From the NCBI GenBank assembly GCA_947561585.1, contig CANNZV010001471.1:1-64000 (forward strand): 64,000 bases of DNA. Direction: 5' to 3'. Every line of letters starts with the position of its first letter. Position 1 is the first letter of the stretch. Positions 21,630-33,738 of the stretch are shown here, piece after piece. The notes beneath the pieces were generated by a model. It saw only the letters and a program-made list of their open reading frames with translations, ran no database searches and was not told the DNA's origin. Origin of the DNA: Caprella mutica. Its lineage: Eukaryota; Arthropoda; Malacostraca; Amphipoda; Caprellidae. A program made the position numbers and the translations under genes.

Positions 21630-23157
21630 TCAATATTAGGATAACCACATTACTGATATCAATATTAGGATAACCACATTACCGATATCAATATTAGGAT
21701 AACCATATTACCGATATCAATATTAGGATAACCATATTACTGATATCAATATTAGGATAACCACATTACTGATATCAATATTAGGATAACCACATTACCG
21801 ATATCAATATTAGGATAACCATATTACTAATATCAATATTAGGATAACCACATTACCGATATCAATATTAGGATAACCACATTACCGATATCAATATTAG
21901 GATAACCATATTACTAATATCAATATTAGGATAACCACATTACCGATATCAATATTAGGATAACCACATTACCGATATCAATATTAGGATAACCATATTA
22001 CTGATATCAATATTAGGATAACCATATTACTGATATCAATATTAGGATAACCACATTACCGATATCAATATTAGGATAACCATATTACTAATATCAATAT
22101 TAGGATAACCATATTACTGATATCAATATTAGGATAACCATATTACTAATATCAATATTAGGATAACCATATTACTGATATCAATATTAGGATAACCACA
22201 TTACTGATATCAATATTAGGATAACCATATTACTAATATCAATATTAGGATAACCATATTACTGATATCAATATTAGGATAACCATATTACTGATATCAA
22301 TATTAGGATAACCATATTACTGATATCAATATTAGGATAACCATATTACTAATATCAATATTAGGATAACCATATTACTAATATCAATATAAGGATAACC
22401 ATATTACTGATATCAATATTAGGATAACCATATTACTGATATCAATATAAGGATAACCATATTACTAATATCAATATTAGGATAACCATATTACTGATAT
22501 CAATATTAGGATAACCATATTACTGATATCAATATTAGGATAACCATATTACTGATATCAATATAAGGATAACCATATTACTGATATCAATATAAGGATA
22601 ACCATATTACTGATATCAATATAAGGATAACCATATTACTGATATCAATATAAGGATAACCATATTACTGATATCAATATAAGGATAACCATATTACTGA
22701 TATCAATATAAGGATAACCATATTACTGATATCAATATAAGGATAACCATATTACTGATATCAATATAAGGATAACCATATTACTGATATCAATATAAGG
22801 ATAACCATATTACTGATATCAATATTAGGATAACCATATTACTGATATCAATATAAGGATAACCATATTACTAATATCAATATTAGGATAACCATATTAC
22901 TGATATCAATATTAGGATAACCATATTACTGATATCAATATTAGGATAACCATATTACTGATATCAATATAAGGATAACCATATTACTGATATCAATATA
23001 AGGATAACCATATTACTGATATCAATATAAGGATAACCATATTACTGATATCAATATAAGGATAACCATATTACTGATATCAATATAAGGATAACCATAT
23101 TACTGATATCAATATAAGGATAACCATATTACTGATATCAATATTAGGATAACCATA
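21630..23157. repeat. Minisatellite, 29-bp unit, about 52 copies
   Basis: Core ATCAATATTAGGATAACCAT then ATTACTGAT. Two variant axes are ordered along the array: ACATTACCGAT is common at the left, while AATATAAGGAT dominates in the right half in long homogeneous runs. That gradient points to separate local expansions. It ends with ATAACCATATGG. Confidence 0.97.
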
Positions 23158-23213
23158 TGGTTAGAATGATAACCATATGAATTATAACCAAATGAATTAT
23201 AACTACTGGTTAT

Positions 23214-23256
23214 TTAGTGGTTAGAATGATAACAAGTGGTTATCACTCTAACCACT
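23214..23256. repeat. Imperfect hairpin next to the 29-bp array
   Basis: TAGTGGTTAGAATGATAAC and GTTATCACTCTAACCACTA are inverse with one mismatch and a 5-nt loop. The GGTTAGAATGATAAC words are echoed at the array's right margin (23159). Confidence 0.7.
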
Positions 23257-23515
23257 AATAAATTAGTTATTTTTCAGTAGAATACACACCAGTTCAATAG
23301 GTTGTAATTAAATATGATAAACTATATTTATTTTATCATCAATTAGACAGAAATTGATTATTAAATAGTTAATTACTAAATAGTTAATTATCAAATGATT
23401 TGTTAATGAAAGAGGAAATAAATAATTAGAAATGTTTTCAATTGCAGAGAGAATCAAATCACCTGAAATTGAGTAGAAACATCAAACCAGTGACCTGAAT
23501 TAACAAGTCAGTGAG
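23257..23515. other. AT-rich intergenic DNA
   Basis: Nothing recognised. Confidence 0.4.
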
Positions 23516-23677
23516 ATGCTAAGTTATAGGTAACAGTTTTTCTGGTTGGTATCCCTGATACCTGCAGGTATCAGGGATACCAATGAAAATAACGAGTTAT
23601 TAAAAAATAATTAGTATATACTTTTTTGTTATATGATCGTGAACGCAAAGACGTTCGATAACTCGGAACTTACTTTA
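23516..23677. mobile_element. MITE, GGGTAAGTT family with GGTATCC palindrome, asymmetric
   Basis: The left arm is shortened (GCTAAGTTATAGGTAACAG); the right arm retains CGATAACTCGGAACTTACTT. The palindrome GGTATCCCTGATACC/GGTATCAGGGATACC is perfect and carries compensating changes on both sides relative to other copies. Confidence 0.7.
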
Positions 23678-24221
23678 GCTTATTATTTTTCAGATTAAAA
23701 TTGCTCTAATAATGTTACAGTATAACTCCTCTATAGTGAATTTCAGCTAGCTCACTATAGAGGAGTCCCACAAAACATCTTCCTTCTTTTTAAAATAAAT
23801 TCATTATACAATGATTTTTATTTTTGAGGAATGGGGATGGTTCACTAAGCATGACTTCATTGATTTTTTTACAGCTAGAACTCTTCTTTCATGAAATACA
23901 AATAAATTTACTTTACAAGGCTGCATAGAAAACATAAGGCAAATTGCGTATACAATAAATCTCTTAACTGCAAGTATAAGAAACAGTATGAAAGTATAAA
24001 AGAGTAAACGAGTATAAAATCCTGTAAAAGATATCTTTTGAATCTTAATCAAGGGATCTTTTCTGTGTAGCTTGAATAATAAAAGTCATAGAATTTCTCT
24101 GATGATATTTACCAAGTCTCTCCCTAGCGATGTATTGCTCAGTAAATTCCCTCTGCTAATTGGATCTGCATCTAATTTTACCTATTAATGGAAAAAAGAA
24201 AGAGTGAGATTTACACTCTTG
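23678..24221. other. Intergenic DNA with a small hairpin
   Basis: ACTCCTCTATAGTGA at about 23726 and TCACTATAGAGGAGT at about 23752 form a 15-bp inverted pair. An 82-codon minus ORF (23804-24052) is hydrophobic and AT-driven without a recognised domain; not called. Confidence 0.45.
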
Positions 24222-24814
24222 AGATATGAAAGACTTTGTAATTACTGTACTAAGTGTAGAGTAAAGACTTTGTAATTACTGTACTAAGTGTAAAGTAAAG
24301 ACTTTGTAATTACTGTACTAAGTGTAAAGTAAAGACTTTGTAATTACTGTACTAAGTGTAGAGTAAAGACTTTGTAATTACTGTACTAAGTGTAGAGTAA
24401 AGACTTTGTAGTTACTGTACTAAGTGTAGAGTAAAGACTTTGTAATTACTGTACTAAGTGTAGAGTAAAGACTTTGTAGTTACTGTACTAAGTGTAGAGT
24501 AAAGACTTTGTAATTACTGTACTAAGTGTAAAGTAAAGACTTTGTAATTACTGTACTAAGTGTAGAGTAAAGACTTTGTAGTTACTGTACTAAGTGTAAA
24601 GACTTTGTAATTACTGTACTAAGTGTAGAGTAAAGACTTTGTAATTACTGTACTAAGTGTAGAGTAAAGACTTTGTAGTTACTGTACTAAGTGTAGAGTA
24701 AAGACTTTGTAATTACTGTACTAAGTGTAGAGTAAAGACTTTGTAATTACTGTACTAAGTGTAGAGTAAAGACTTTGTAATTACTGTACTAAGTGTAAAG
24801 ACTTTGTAAAGGTA
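24222..24814. repeat. Minisatellite, 34-bp unit, about 17 copies
   Basis: Core GACTTTGTAATTACTGTACT followed by AAGTGTAGAGTAAA. Two units lack the GAGTAAA part (26-27 bp). Variants TAGTTACTG and GTAAAGTAA alternate irregularly. Confidence 0.97.
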
Positions 24815-25385
24815 TCATGTTAACCTTTTCAAGTATCAAGTGCGATTTAGTCTACGGAAATCACTAAGAATATTTGAGTTACTTTAAAGTTTCAGATTAT
24901 GAACTAAATCAGGTTCAATTAGTTTTGACGGTAGCGTCTGTACAATAAATTGTGAATAACATTTTAATTGTATTTATTCCAATTTATTAAAGCTATAGAA
25001 AATATGAAGATTATAATTTATCTTTTAACAAAGTAAGTAAGTAGTAAGATTTACTTATTTAAAATGTCACCTCTGACTCTTTATATTTTTAAAATGATAT
25101 TCAATTATAATAAATATTATATAATTCAAATAACTATATTATAATATACCTTTACCTTCTGTTTCCATTCATAGCAAATAAATCCCGTTTCGTTGAACCA
25201 AAAAGCATAGAATTCTGTCCAGTTGTGTACTGAAATAGAACATATGTAGGTGGTAGCTTTAGTTTAGCATTATATCTTATATCTTATATAACAAGAATAA
25301 ATATTATATATCATACGCATTATTACCTAATATATATTTAACAATGTTTTAGAAATATATAAATAAAATTCTATACTAATTATGA
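24815..25385. other. AT-rich intergenic DNA
   Basis: No gene or bounded repeat recognised. Confidence 0.45.
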
Positions 25386-25534
25386 TAATTTCAAGTTATC
25401 AGACAGTTCCACGTTTTCGAACATATAACAAAAATCATTACAATAATTAAAACTTAACGTCAATTTCAATTATTATAACGACTTTCTATATGTTATCGTA
25501 TATGTGGAACCGTCCGATAACTCGGAACTTACCC
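25386..25534. mobile_element. MITE, GGGTAAGTT family (149 bp)
   Basis: CAAGTTATCAGACAGTTCC and ACGTTTTCGAACATATAAC pair with TATGTGGAACCGTCCGATA and ACTCGGAACTTACCC. CTAATTAT occurs on both sides (about 25376 and 25534), a possible but unproven target duplication. Confidence 0.75.
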
Positions 25535-25721
25535 TAATTATTCAAATTAATTAAATATTATTTTATCAAAGTTTATAAAAATGAGTTTAGAATTTCATTT
25601 TGATGTTCAAACTAAAGCAAAGAAATAAATAATATTAATTACTTAATTAATCACAATTCCTACCATTTTCACCTGCGATAATTCTATTCAAAATCACACA
25701 TCTCTAAGGTAAGATAAATAT
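25535..25721. other. AT-rich intergenic DNA
   Basis: Nothing recognised. Confidence 0.4.
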
Positions 25722-27692
25722 ATGTAACTCATAAATAACTCTATATAATTCCATAAATACATGTAACTATGTATAACTTATAAATAACTACATATAACTC
25801 ATAAATAACTACATATAACTCACAAATAACTACATATAACTCATAAATAACTACATATAACTCACAAATAACTACATATAACTCATAAATAACTATATAT
25901 AACTTATAAATAACTACATATAACTCATAAATAACTAAATATAACTCATAAATAACTAAATATAACTTATAAATAACTACATATAACTCATAAATAACTA
26001 AATATAACTCATAAATAACTACATATAACTCACAAATAACTACATATAACTCACAAATAACTACATATAACTCATAAATAACTATATATAACTTATAAAT
26101 AACTACATATAACTCATAAATAACTACATATAACTCACAAATAACTACATATAACTCATAAATAACTACATATAACTCACAAATAACTACATATAACTCA
26201 TAAATAACTACATATAACTCATAAATAACTACATATAACTCACAAATAACTACATATAACTCATAAATAACTACATATAACTCACAAATAACTACATATA
26301 ACTCATAAATAACTACATATAACTCACAAATAACTACATATAACTCATAAATAACTATATATAACTTATAAATAACTACATATAACTCATAAATAACTAC
26401 ATATAACTCATAAATAACTACATATAACTCATAAATAACTACATATAACTCACAAATAACTACATATAACTCATAAATAACTACATATAACTCATAAATA
26501 ACTACATATAACTCATAAATAACTACATATAACTCACAAATAACTACATATAACTCACAAATAACTACATATAACTCATAAATAACTATATATAACTTAT
26601 AAATAACTACATATAACTCATAAATAACTACATATAACTCACAAATAACTACATATAACTCATAAATAACTACATATAACTCATAAATAACTACATATAA
26701 CTCATAAATAACTACATATAACTCACAAATAACTACATATAACTCACAAATAACTACATATAACTCATAAATAACTATATATAACTTATAAATAACTACA
26801 TATAACTCATAAATAACTACATATAACTCACAAATAACTACATATAACTCATAAATAACTACATATAACTCACAAATAACTACATATAACTCATAAATAA
26901 CTACATATAACTCATAAATAACTACATATAACTCACAAATAACTACATATAACTCATAAATAACTACATATAACTCACAAATAACTACATATAACTCATA
27001 AATAACTACATATAACTCACAAATAACTACATATAACTCATAAATAACTATATATAACTTATAAATAACTACATATAACTCATAAATAACTACATATAAC
27101 TCATAAATAACTATATATAACTTATAAATAACTACATATAACTCATAAATAACTACATATAACTCATAAATAACTACATATAACTCATAAATAACTACAT
27201 ATAACTCATAAATAACTACATATAACTCATAAATAACTAAATATAACTCATAAATAACTACATATAACTTATAAATAACTACATATAACTCATAAATAAC
27301 TAAATATAACTCATAAATAACTACATATAACTCACAAATAACTACATATAACTCATAAATAACTACATATAACTCATAAATAACTACATATAACTCATAA
27401 ATAACTACATATAACTCATAAATAACTAAATATAACTCATAAATAACTACATATAACTTATAAATAACTACATATAACTCATAAATAACTACATATAACT
27501 TATAAATAACTACATATAACTCATAAATAACTAAATATAACTCATAAATAACTACATATAACTCATAAATAACTACATATAACTCATAAATAACTACATA
27601 TAACTCATAAATAACTACATATAACTCATAAATAACTACATATAACTCATAAATAACTAAATATAACTCATAAATAACTCTATATTACCCCA
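25722..27692. repeat. Minisatellite, 21-bp unit, about 93 copies (largest array)
   Basis: Core AATAACTACATATAACTCAT, with variants CACAAAT, TATATAT, CTTATAAAT and CTAAATAT. Blocks such as TATATATAACTTATAAAT followed by CTACATATAACTCAT recur at intervals, indicating multi-unit duplications. TAA triplets stop every forward frame quickly. Confidence 0.97.
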
Positions 27693-27957
27693 TAAGTAAG
27701 TCATTATAATAATGTAACACCAATCGACTGGAATGATTTGTTGTAAATGTTATTACTTATCTGAACAGCATTAGTGTAATGTATTGTAACTTTAGAATGC
27801 TTTGCAATACATTATAATACTTTGTAATACTTTCTAATGCATTGTAAATTATTACAAATGTAATATTGACACGTATTTAACAGTGTTGTAATTAATTTAA
27901 TTGATGCATGTATCTTTTATACTCCCAGCCATGCTGAAGTGAATCTATTCGATATAT
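27693..27957. other. AT-rich intergenic DNA
   Basis: It contains a loose CTTTGTAATAC/CTTTCTAATGC repetition (27770-27860). No gene. Confidence 0.4.
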
Positions 27958-28029
27958 CCAATAGATATAACTATTAGATATAACTATTGGATATATCCAA
28001 TAGATATATCTAATAGTTATATCTATTGG
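27958..28029. repeat. 72-bp near-perfect palindrome
   Basis: Two 25-nt arms (27958-27982 and 28005-28029, beginning CCAATAGATATAAC) are exact reverse complements. The 22-nt spacer is itself nearly palindromic (CTATTGGATATATCCAATAG), so the whole 72 bp can fold. More GGATATATC words follow to about 28080. Confidence 0.9.
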
Positions 28030-28127
28030 ATATATCTATTGGATATATCCATTGGATATATCTACTAAATATACATATTATATATCTATATATATATCCA
28101 TATATGCATTCATGATTAGCATACAGG

Positions 28128-28380
28128 GTGTTTCATTTCAATAAAAATTGACAGCTTGCTTTATAACCAAGATTAAAAACTTTCTTCATGAAAAACAAAA
28201 TGTCAAAATGTTTCGTTATCGAGTTATTGATAAACTGATTCTGGGGTAATTTTTAGACCATCATAGGGAATTTCACACAAAACTAACATTGCTTCACGAA
28301 AAAATAAATTATCAAAACTGCTCAGTTTTTAAGATAGTTACTTTTAAGATTTTGAAAGGACTCTTACCTAGTTACTCACT
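28128..28380. mobile_element. Possible one-ended DNA-element fragment
   Basis: CAGGGTGTTTCATTTCAATA resembles the left tip of the element at 33739 (CAGGGTGACCAATAAA) and terminal motifs common in mariner-like elements. No inverted partner is seen, so this is tentative. Confidence 0.25.
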
Positions 28381-28525
28381 AGTACTTACGGTCCTAACAG
28401 ATGATTAGTAGTGAAAAATTAAACATTACAGACTCTTACTGTACATTTAATAACACTATAACAGGTACTAAGGTTTGTTGTGTTTATTTTTCCACTACTA
28501 ACCATCTGTTAGGACCGTAAGTACT
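28381..28525. mobile_element. MITE with 44-bp inverted arms (145 bp)
   Basis: AGTACTTACGGTCCTAACAG followed by ATGATTAGTAGTG is mirrored by CACTACTAACCATCTGTTAG and GACCGTAAGTACT, with very few mismatches over 44 bp. The loop is about 57 bp and non-coding. This family appears once in the window. Confidence 0.85.
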
Positions 28526-29235
28526 TGTGATATGAAATAAAATGATAAATAGATCGTTATTATAAGATTAAATAAATGAGATAAGACCCTTTATAGGCAT
28601 CGAATATTACAAATATTGAGATAAACAACATTGCATTCCGTAAAGAAATATCTATAACATGAATTAAGTATTCGAATATAAATGGTTGAAAGATGCTATT
28701 CATTTTTTGATTCATTCTTTCGTTCATTCTTTTATTCATTAATGATTATAGTTAAAAAATGTTATTTCCACCATTCAATTGAATATGACGAAATTCAAAC
28801 CAGATCTAGAATCTTTTATTACGCTGTATGATGAAAGTAGATACATAGTAAATCATTCGACCCAATCAATTGTTACTAATTTTAATTTAGTAATTTAGTA
28901 ATTTAGTAATAATTATGACTTTAAGTCAATTTTAAATTATTATTGTGTGATTTGTATATAGTCAAGATCACCATAGATAATGTATGTGCAGTACTAGTTT
29001 CATAGTATTTTGTTACTACCTACTTTCGGAATATTAGATTCAATTGGATTTTAATCAACATAGCTGTGGAATCAACTGGACAATAGAATAATAATGATAA
29101 TAACTCATATAACGTTCGCATACACTCAAACTGTAGAAGTTAGTATTGATCGTTTATTTTTCTTGGGATTGATTTAATCATCCCGGCTGATATTAATCCT
29201 GTTGCACATATTACGTGTACAAATCCTAGTACGAA
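28526..29235. other. Intergenic DNA, about 700 bp
   Basis: Low-complexity TTCATTCTTTCGTTCATTC near 28710 and AATTTAGTAATTTAG near 28890. No gene seen. Confidence 0.45.
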
Positions 29236-29864
29236 TGTGATGGTGAATGTGATGGTGACTGTGATGGTGAATGTGATGGTGAATGTGATGGTGAATGTGA
29301 TGGTGACTGTGATGGTGAATGTGATGGTGAATGTGATGGTGAATGTGATGGTGAATGTGATGTTGAATGTGATGGCGAATGTGATGGTGAATGTGATGGT
29401 GAATGTGATGGTGAATGTAATGGTGAAAGTGATGGTGAATGTGATGGTGAATGTGATGGTGAATATGATGGCGAATGTGATGGTGAATGTGATGGTGAAT
29501 GTGATGGCGAATGTGATTGTGAATGTGATGGTGAATGTGATGGTGAATGTGATGGTGAATGTGATGGTGAATGTGATGGTGAATGTGATGGTGAATGTGA
29601 TGGCGAATGTGATGGTGAATGTGATGGTGAATGTGATGGCGAATGTGATGGTGAATGTGATGGTGAATGTGATGGTGAATGTGATGGTGAATGTGATGGC
29701 GAATGTGATGGTGAATGTGATGGTGAATGTGATGGCGAATGTGATGGTGAATGTGATGGTGAATGTGATGGTGAATGTGATGGCGAATGTGATGGTGAAT
29801 GTGATGGTGAATGTGATGGTGAATGTGATGGTGAATGTGATGGTGAATGTGATGGTGAATGTAT
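29236..29864. repeat. Short minisatellite, 12-bp unit, about 52 copies
   Basis: Unit GAATGTGATGGT with GGC, GTT and GACT variants. Three frames are open (histidine-rich and SPSH-rich on minus, VMVN on plus), which reflects the 12-bp period and not coding. About one unit in four or five has the GGCGAA variant, recurring every 2-5 units. Confidence 0.97.
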
Positions 29865-30069
29865 ATAAAATATTTCATTCGTATATGAAATACAATTCAT
29901 AGAAAATATCATCTTAAAAATTTATATTCCTAATCTTCATAATTCTTTATTTTTCAACCATGTTCCAATTTTTCACAATCTACTAATTCCGTCTAAGAGT
30001 TTATTCCAAATTCTTCATATCATAAACTCTTCAGAAAATTAAAATCACAAATTGCCAACTTTCGGTCAG
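29865..30069. other. Intergenic DNA
   Basis: It contains a small inverted pair AAGAGTTTAT and ATAAACTCTT at about 29994-30030. Nothing else seen. Confidence 0.4.
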
Positions 30070-30268
30070 TGATGACAAAAAGATCATCTATCTACGACAA
30101 TAAATGATTAGACAAAAATACAATAGTAATTTATCATAAATTTAAAACACTTTTAGTCTATCGTCTTTCGTCGGACATTTCTGCCGATATTGTCTTTATT
30201 ATGATATTTTACGATTAAATACCATCAATATTTACCGTAATAGACAATAACAGATGATCTGCCCATTG
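30070..30268 (-). repeat. Dispersed repeat D, near-complete copy
   Basis: In minus orientation it runs from CGGCAGATCATCTGTTATTG-like sequence through TAAATATTGATGG, ATAATAAAGACAAT and CCGACGAAAGACGATAGAC to GATGATCTTTTTGTCATC. The same 200 bp occurs at 43408-43606 on plus with few differences. Next to its end stands TCACTGACC in element orientation, resembling the 18-bp array unit at 35986. Confidence 0.85.
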
Positions 30269-30839
30269 TTTATTTTCCGAACAACATAAAAACATTTTGC
30301 AAAGTACAAGCTAAATACAACGCTGGACATGAAATACTTTTCTTCCAAGCGATATGATCAGGTTCAGGTCTATATCAGTAGGCACTGTAACCACTCAAGA
30401 CATGCCTAGGTTGCAATTTCGTTCTTTTCTATTGAGAAGCAAGAACTTTGAATGCAGTCTCCTCAAATCATGTAGGACAAGTTTTTCCATCAGCGTCTTT
30501 TGAGAGGTACGTAGAACATACCTACACACGCTGCGTACGTACGCCTCGCCGTTAAACTCTCCTAAAGAACACTAAATCGATCGCACTTTTCGGCAGAGCT
30601 TCGAATGAGTTCTTTGTAAAAGGTGTTGATAAAAATTAGCCTGATATATTGGCAAAGTTTGATGTGCTTTACTCTTCTGAAGAAGTTAATGTAGTTCCAA
30701 GACTTTAGTCTAATTAGACAATTACTTACAGTCATCTTATTAATTAACTGTACGGTATTTATTATAATGTAAACAATTTATGAATTGAATAATAAATTAT
30801 ACTAGGTTGAAAATATTAAAATGGCTTTCGATTTTTTTT
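30269..30839. other. Intergenic DNA with a GC-richer unique stretch
   Basis: About 30320-30620 is more complex than its surroundings (TACACACGCTGCGTACGTAC, GCCTCGCCGTTAAACTC). No exon structure is visible. Confidence 0.4.
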
Positions 30840-31046
30840 CGGTGGCCGGAAATTTTGGTCTCGAAAAATTCGGTCTCAGAATTATAAATGACCTCTAAAC
30901 ATAAATGGCCGTTTTGTAGAAGTTTGTTGTATCCGTTAGTTTGTTGTATTGCACTTTTCATGATTTTTGGTGGCTGGCACGCTCCCTGATACATCTAACC
31001 TATAAGTCTTATTTACACCTGAGACTGAAGGTTACGAGACCGAATA
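30840..31046 (+). mobile_element. TIR element with GGTCTCG ends and core F
   Basis: The left end GGTGGCCGGAAATTTTGGTC then TCGGTCTCAGAATTATAA; the right end carries GAGACTGAAGG and ACGAGACCGAAT. The interior GTTTGTTGTATCCGTTAG and TTTGTTGTATTGCAC is core F, as in 7336-7652, but these ends are different. The 44875-45071 copy is the same element inverted. Confidence 0.65.
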
Positions 31047-31137
31047 TATGTCACAACATGTTAAAATTACTAATATTACATATCATTTTACAACGGTAAA
31101 ACTCTTTTATCAAAGTTCTCTAATGAAATCATTATAA

Positions 31138-31645
31138 AAACTAGCTAACTGGATAATAACCAATCGTCTCACCAAGTTTCATGCAATATCATTCCATAAT
31201 TTTTGAGTTATTGAGTTATAAATGACCTTGACCTTTGACCGGATCGCTTCCAAAATTCTACCAGATCGTTCCTGGTCACTGATCCATTATACCATTAAAT
31301 TTCAGACAATTTGGTTGAATACTTTTTGATTTACTGAGTTACAAATGGCCTTGACCTTGATCTTTTACCTTTGAGCTGATCGCTCCCAAAATTTAACAAA
31401 ATGGTTCCTGTATATTAAACAATCGTCCCACCAAGTTTCATGCAATATGGTTCAATAATTTTTGAGTTATAAATGACCATGACCTTGACCCCAAAATTCT
31501 ACCAGCAGGTCACTGGACATGGACAAATCGTTTAACCTAATTTCAGGCAATTTGGTTGAACACTTTTTCAGTTAAGCGAATAACAAGATGATAAATAAAT
31601 ATACAAAGGCTAAAATATGACCTTCCCGCATTCTGCAAAGGTAAT
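31138..31645 (+). repeat. Composite repeat G with three half-site modules
   Basis: Three related modules follow each other: ATAACCAATCGTCTCACC, then AAATTTCAGACAATTTGG, then AACAATCGTCCCACC, each with a TTTTGAGTTATAAATGACC-like tail and GACCTTGACCTTTGACC, GACCTTGATCTTTTACC or GACCATGACCTTGACC. It ends CATTCTGCAAAGGTAAT. The arrangement parallels 61025-61679, which is inverted. Confidence 0.7.
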
Positions 31646-31696
31646 GAGACCGAGTATTCTGAGACCGAATTTTTCTAGAGCATTTTTTTATATTGT

Positions 31697-32496
31697 CATT
31701 CATATGGTTATTCATATGGTTATTCATATGGTTATTCATATGGTTATTCATATGGTTATTCATATGGTTATTCATATGGTTATTCATATGGTTATTCACA
31801 TGGTTATTCATATGGTTATTCACATGGTTATTCATATGGTTATTCACATGGTTATTCATATGGTTATTCACATGGTTATTCATATGGTTATTCACATGGT
31901 TATTCATATGGTTATTCATATGGTTATTCATATGGTTATTCACATGGTTATTCATATGGTTATTCACATGGTTATTCATATGGTTATTCATATGGTTATT
32001 CATATGGTTATTCATATGGTTATTCATTTGGTTATTCATATGTTTATTCATATGGTTATTCATATGGTTATTCATATGGTTATTCATATGGTTATTCATT
32101 TGGTTATTCATATGGTTATTCATATGGTTATTCATATGGTTATTCATATGGTTATTCATATGGTTATTCATATGGTTATTCATATGGTTATTCATATGGT
32201 TATTCATATGGTTATTCATATGGTTATTCATATGGTTATTCACATTGTCATTCATATGGTTATTCATTTGGTTATTCATATGGTTATTCATATGGTTATT
32301 CATATGGTTATTCATTTGGTTATTCATATGGTTATTCACATGGTTATTCACATGGTTATTCATATGGTTATTCATATGGTTATTCATATGGTTATTCATA
32401 TGGTTATTCATATGGTTATTCATATGGTTATTCATATGGTTATTCATATGGTTATTCATATGGTTATTCATATTGTTATTCACATTGTCATTCATA
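31697..32496. repeat. Short minisatellite, 12-bp unit, about 66 copies
   Basis: Unit TGGTTATTCATA; variants CACATGG, CATTTGG and CATTGTC. Open frames on both strands (MNNH on minus, IHMV or LFIW on plus) are artefacts of the 12-bp period. It starts shortly after GAGACCGAATTTTTC, a fragment of the GGTCTCG-type element end. Confidence 0.97.
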
Positions 32497-33738
32497 TCAT
32501 TACATGTACATAAGTATGCTGCAATTCAATCCACATACATCTTATTATTATTTTCCGTCGATGTTTTACAATAATCTTTTAAATCTGATAATCATTAAGT
32601 ATTTGTTTAACGGCAAGCACTTCAAATGTTATTCACAGAAAAGGATTAAATCGAAAGAATGTGATTAAGATAACAAACACAATATAATTGAATAAATACT
32701 TCAATAGTTCTGTGAGCGCTATTTGTAAACAGTGAATAAATAATATAACTATCTTTATTTGGACGATGTTATTTCAATGTTGAAAAAATTATTTACTTAT
32801 TATACCTGTTCTTAATTATTCTTATTAAATAATTGTACCTCAAATTATTGGTAAAAGAGACAGAAATTTCATAGCTGACTTTTATTTATTGAATATAGTT
32901 ATTTAATTGTTCGAAATGGTTCATCTATAGATTTCTCAAATTTTTTCTATCCCTTACATACCAAAAATATAAAAGGTAGAAATATTTAAGTAACCACTTC
33001 TGTTTGTTGCATTTAACAAATTTATTAATAAATTGTAAATTTAAATAAATTTAATGAAATTATTTATTGACATAAATACCAATTAAATATTTATATAAAA
33101 GTATTTTGCTATAAATGTGTAAATGTGTTTCCCCTTTCTTTTGTTAAAAACAGAATGCAAAATAGGATATTTCTCTGAGAACACTTTACCAGCTTCTACC
33201 GCCTGGGCTCAAGACTAGACTCCACATTAGCGGCTATTTAGTAGAAATCTATTAAAGCTCTCTCACCATTAATATATTCCGTTCACGACCAGCATGACTT
33301 TATCAGTCGGAAAGTTGCTTTAACTTTTGTTCAAGTTGAAACGGAGCATTTAAAGAGAACCTGTTAGTGTAGAGGAAAAGAGGTCATCTGACCGTTTGGT
33401 TTTGAATTAATGCCGAGACTGCTAATGAGTTTGTGATCCTATACATGTGAAACAAACTTTCTACTCTCATTATTCAATGGTAACTTTTTGTTGTGTAATT
33501 TGATTACTTTATGTAAGTTCAATTACACAAAAGAAGTACTTATACTACATGTCGTGTGGGACGCGGCAGTTGAACTTATTAGCAAGTACAGAAACAATGA
33601 CAGAGTAGAAAGGAAGTGGGAAACTATGGCATAAATTAAATTTGTACTCATGAAACTAAAGGGAATCGTCTAAAGACTCTGTATAAACATTTAACATTTA
33701 AAGTTTAAAATATATAAATTACGTTTTGTCTCAATATA
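32497..33738. other. Intergenic DNA, about 1.24 kb
   Basis: AT-rich to about 33160, then a more complex, non-repetitive stretch to about 33420 (CAGCTTCTACCGCCTGGGC, CACCATTAATATATTCCG). No ORF over 60 codons. Confidence 0.45.

Noticed and set aside
29174..29912. Histidine-rich, SPSH-rich and VMVN-rich ORFs of 221-234 codons
   Set aside because: Artefacts of a 12-bp repeat without stop codons; all three frames are equally open.
31572..32574. ORFs of 293-307 codons (MNNH, IHMV and LFIW repeats)
   Set aside because: Same reason: 12-bp unit TGGTTATTCATA, open on both strands.
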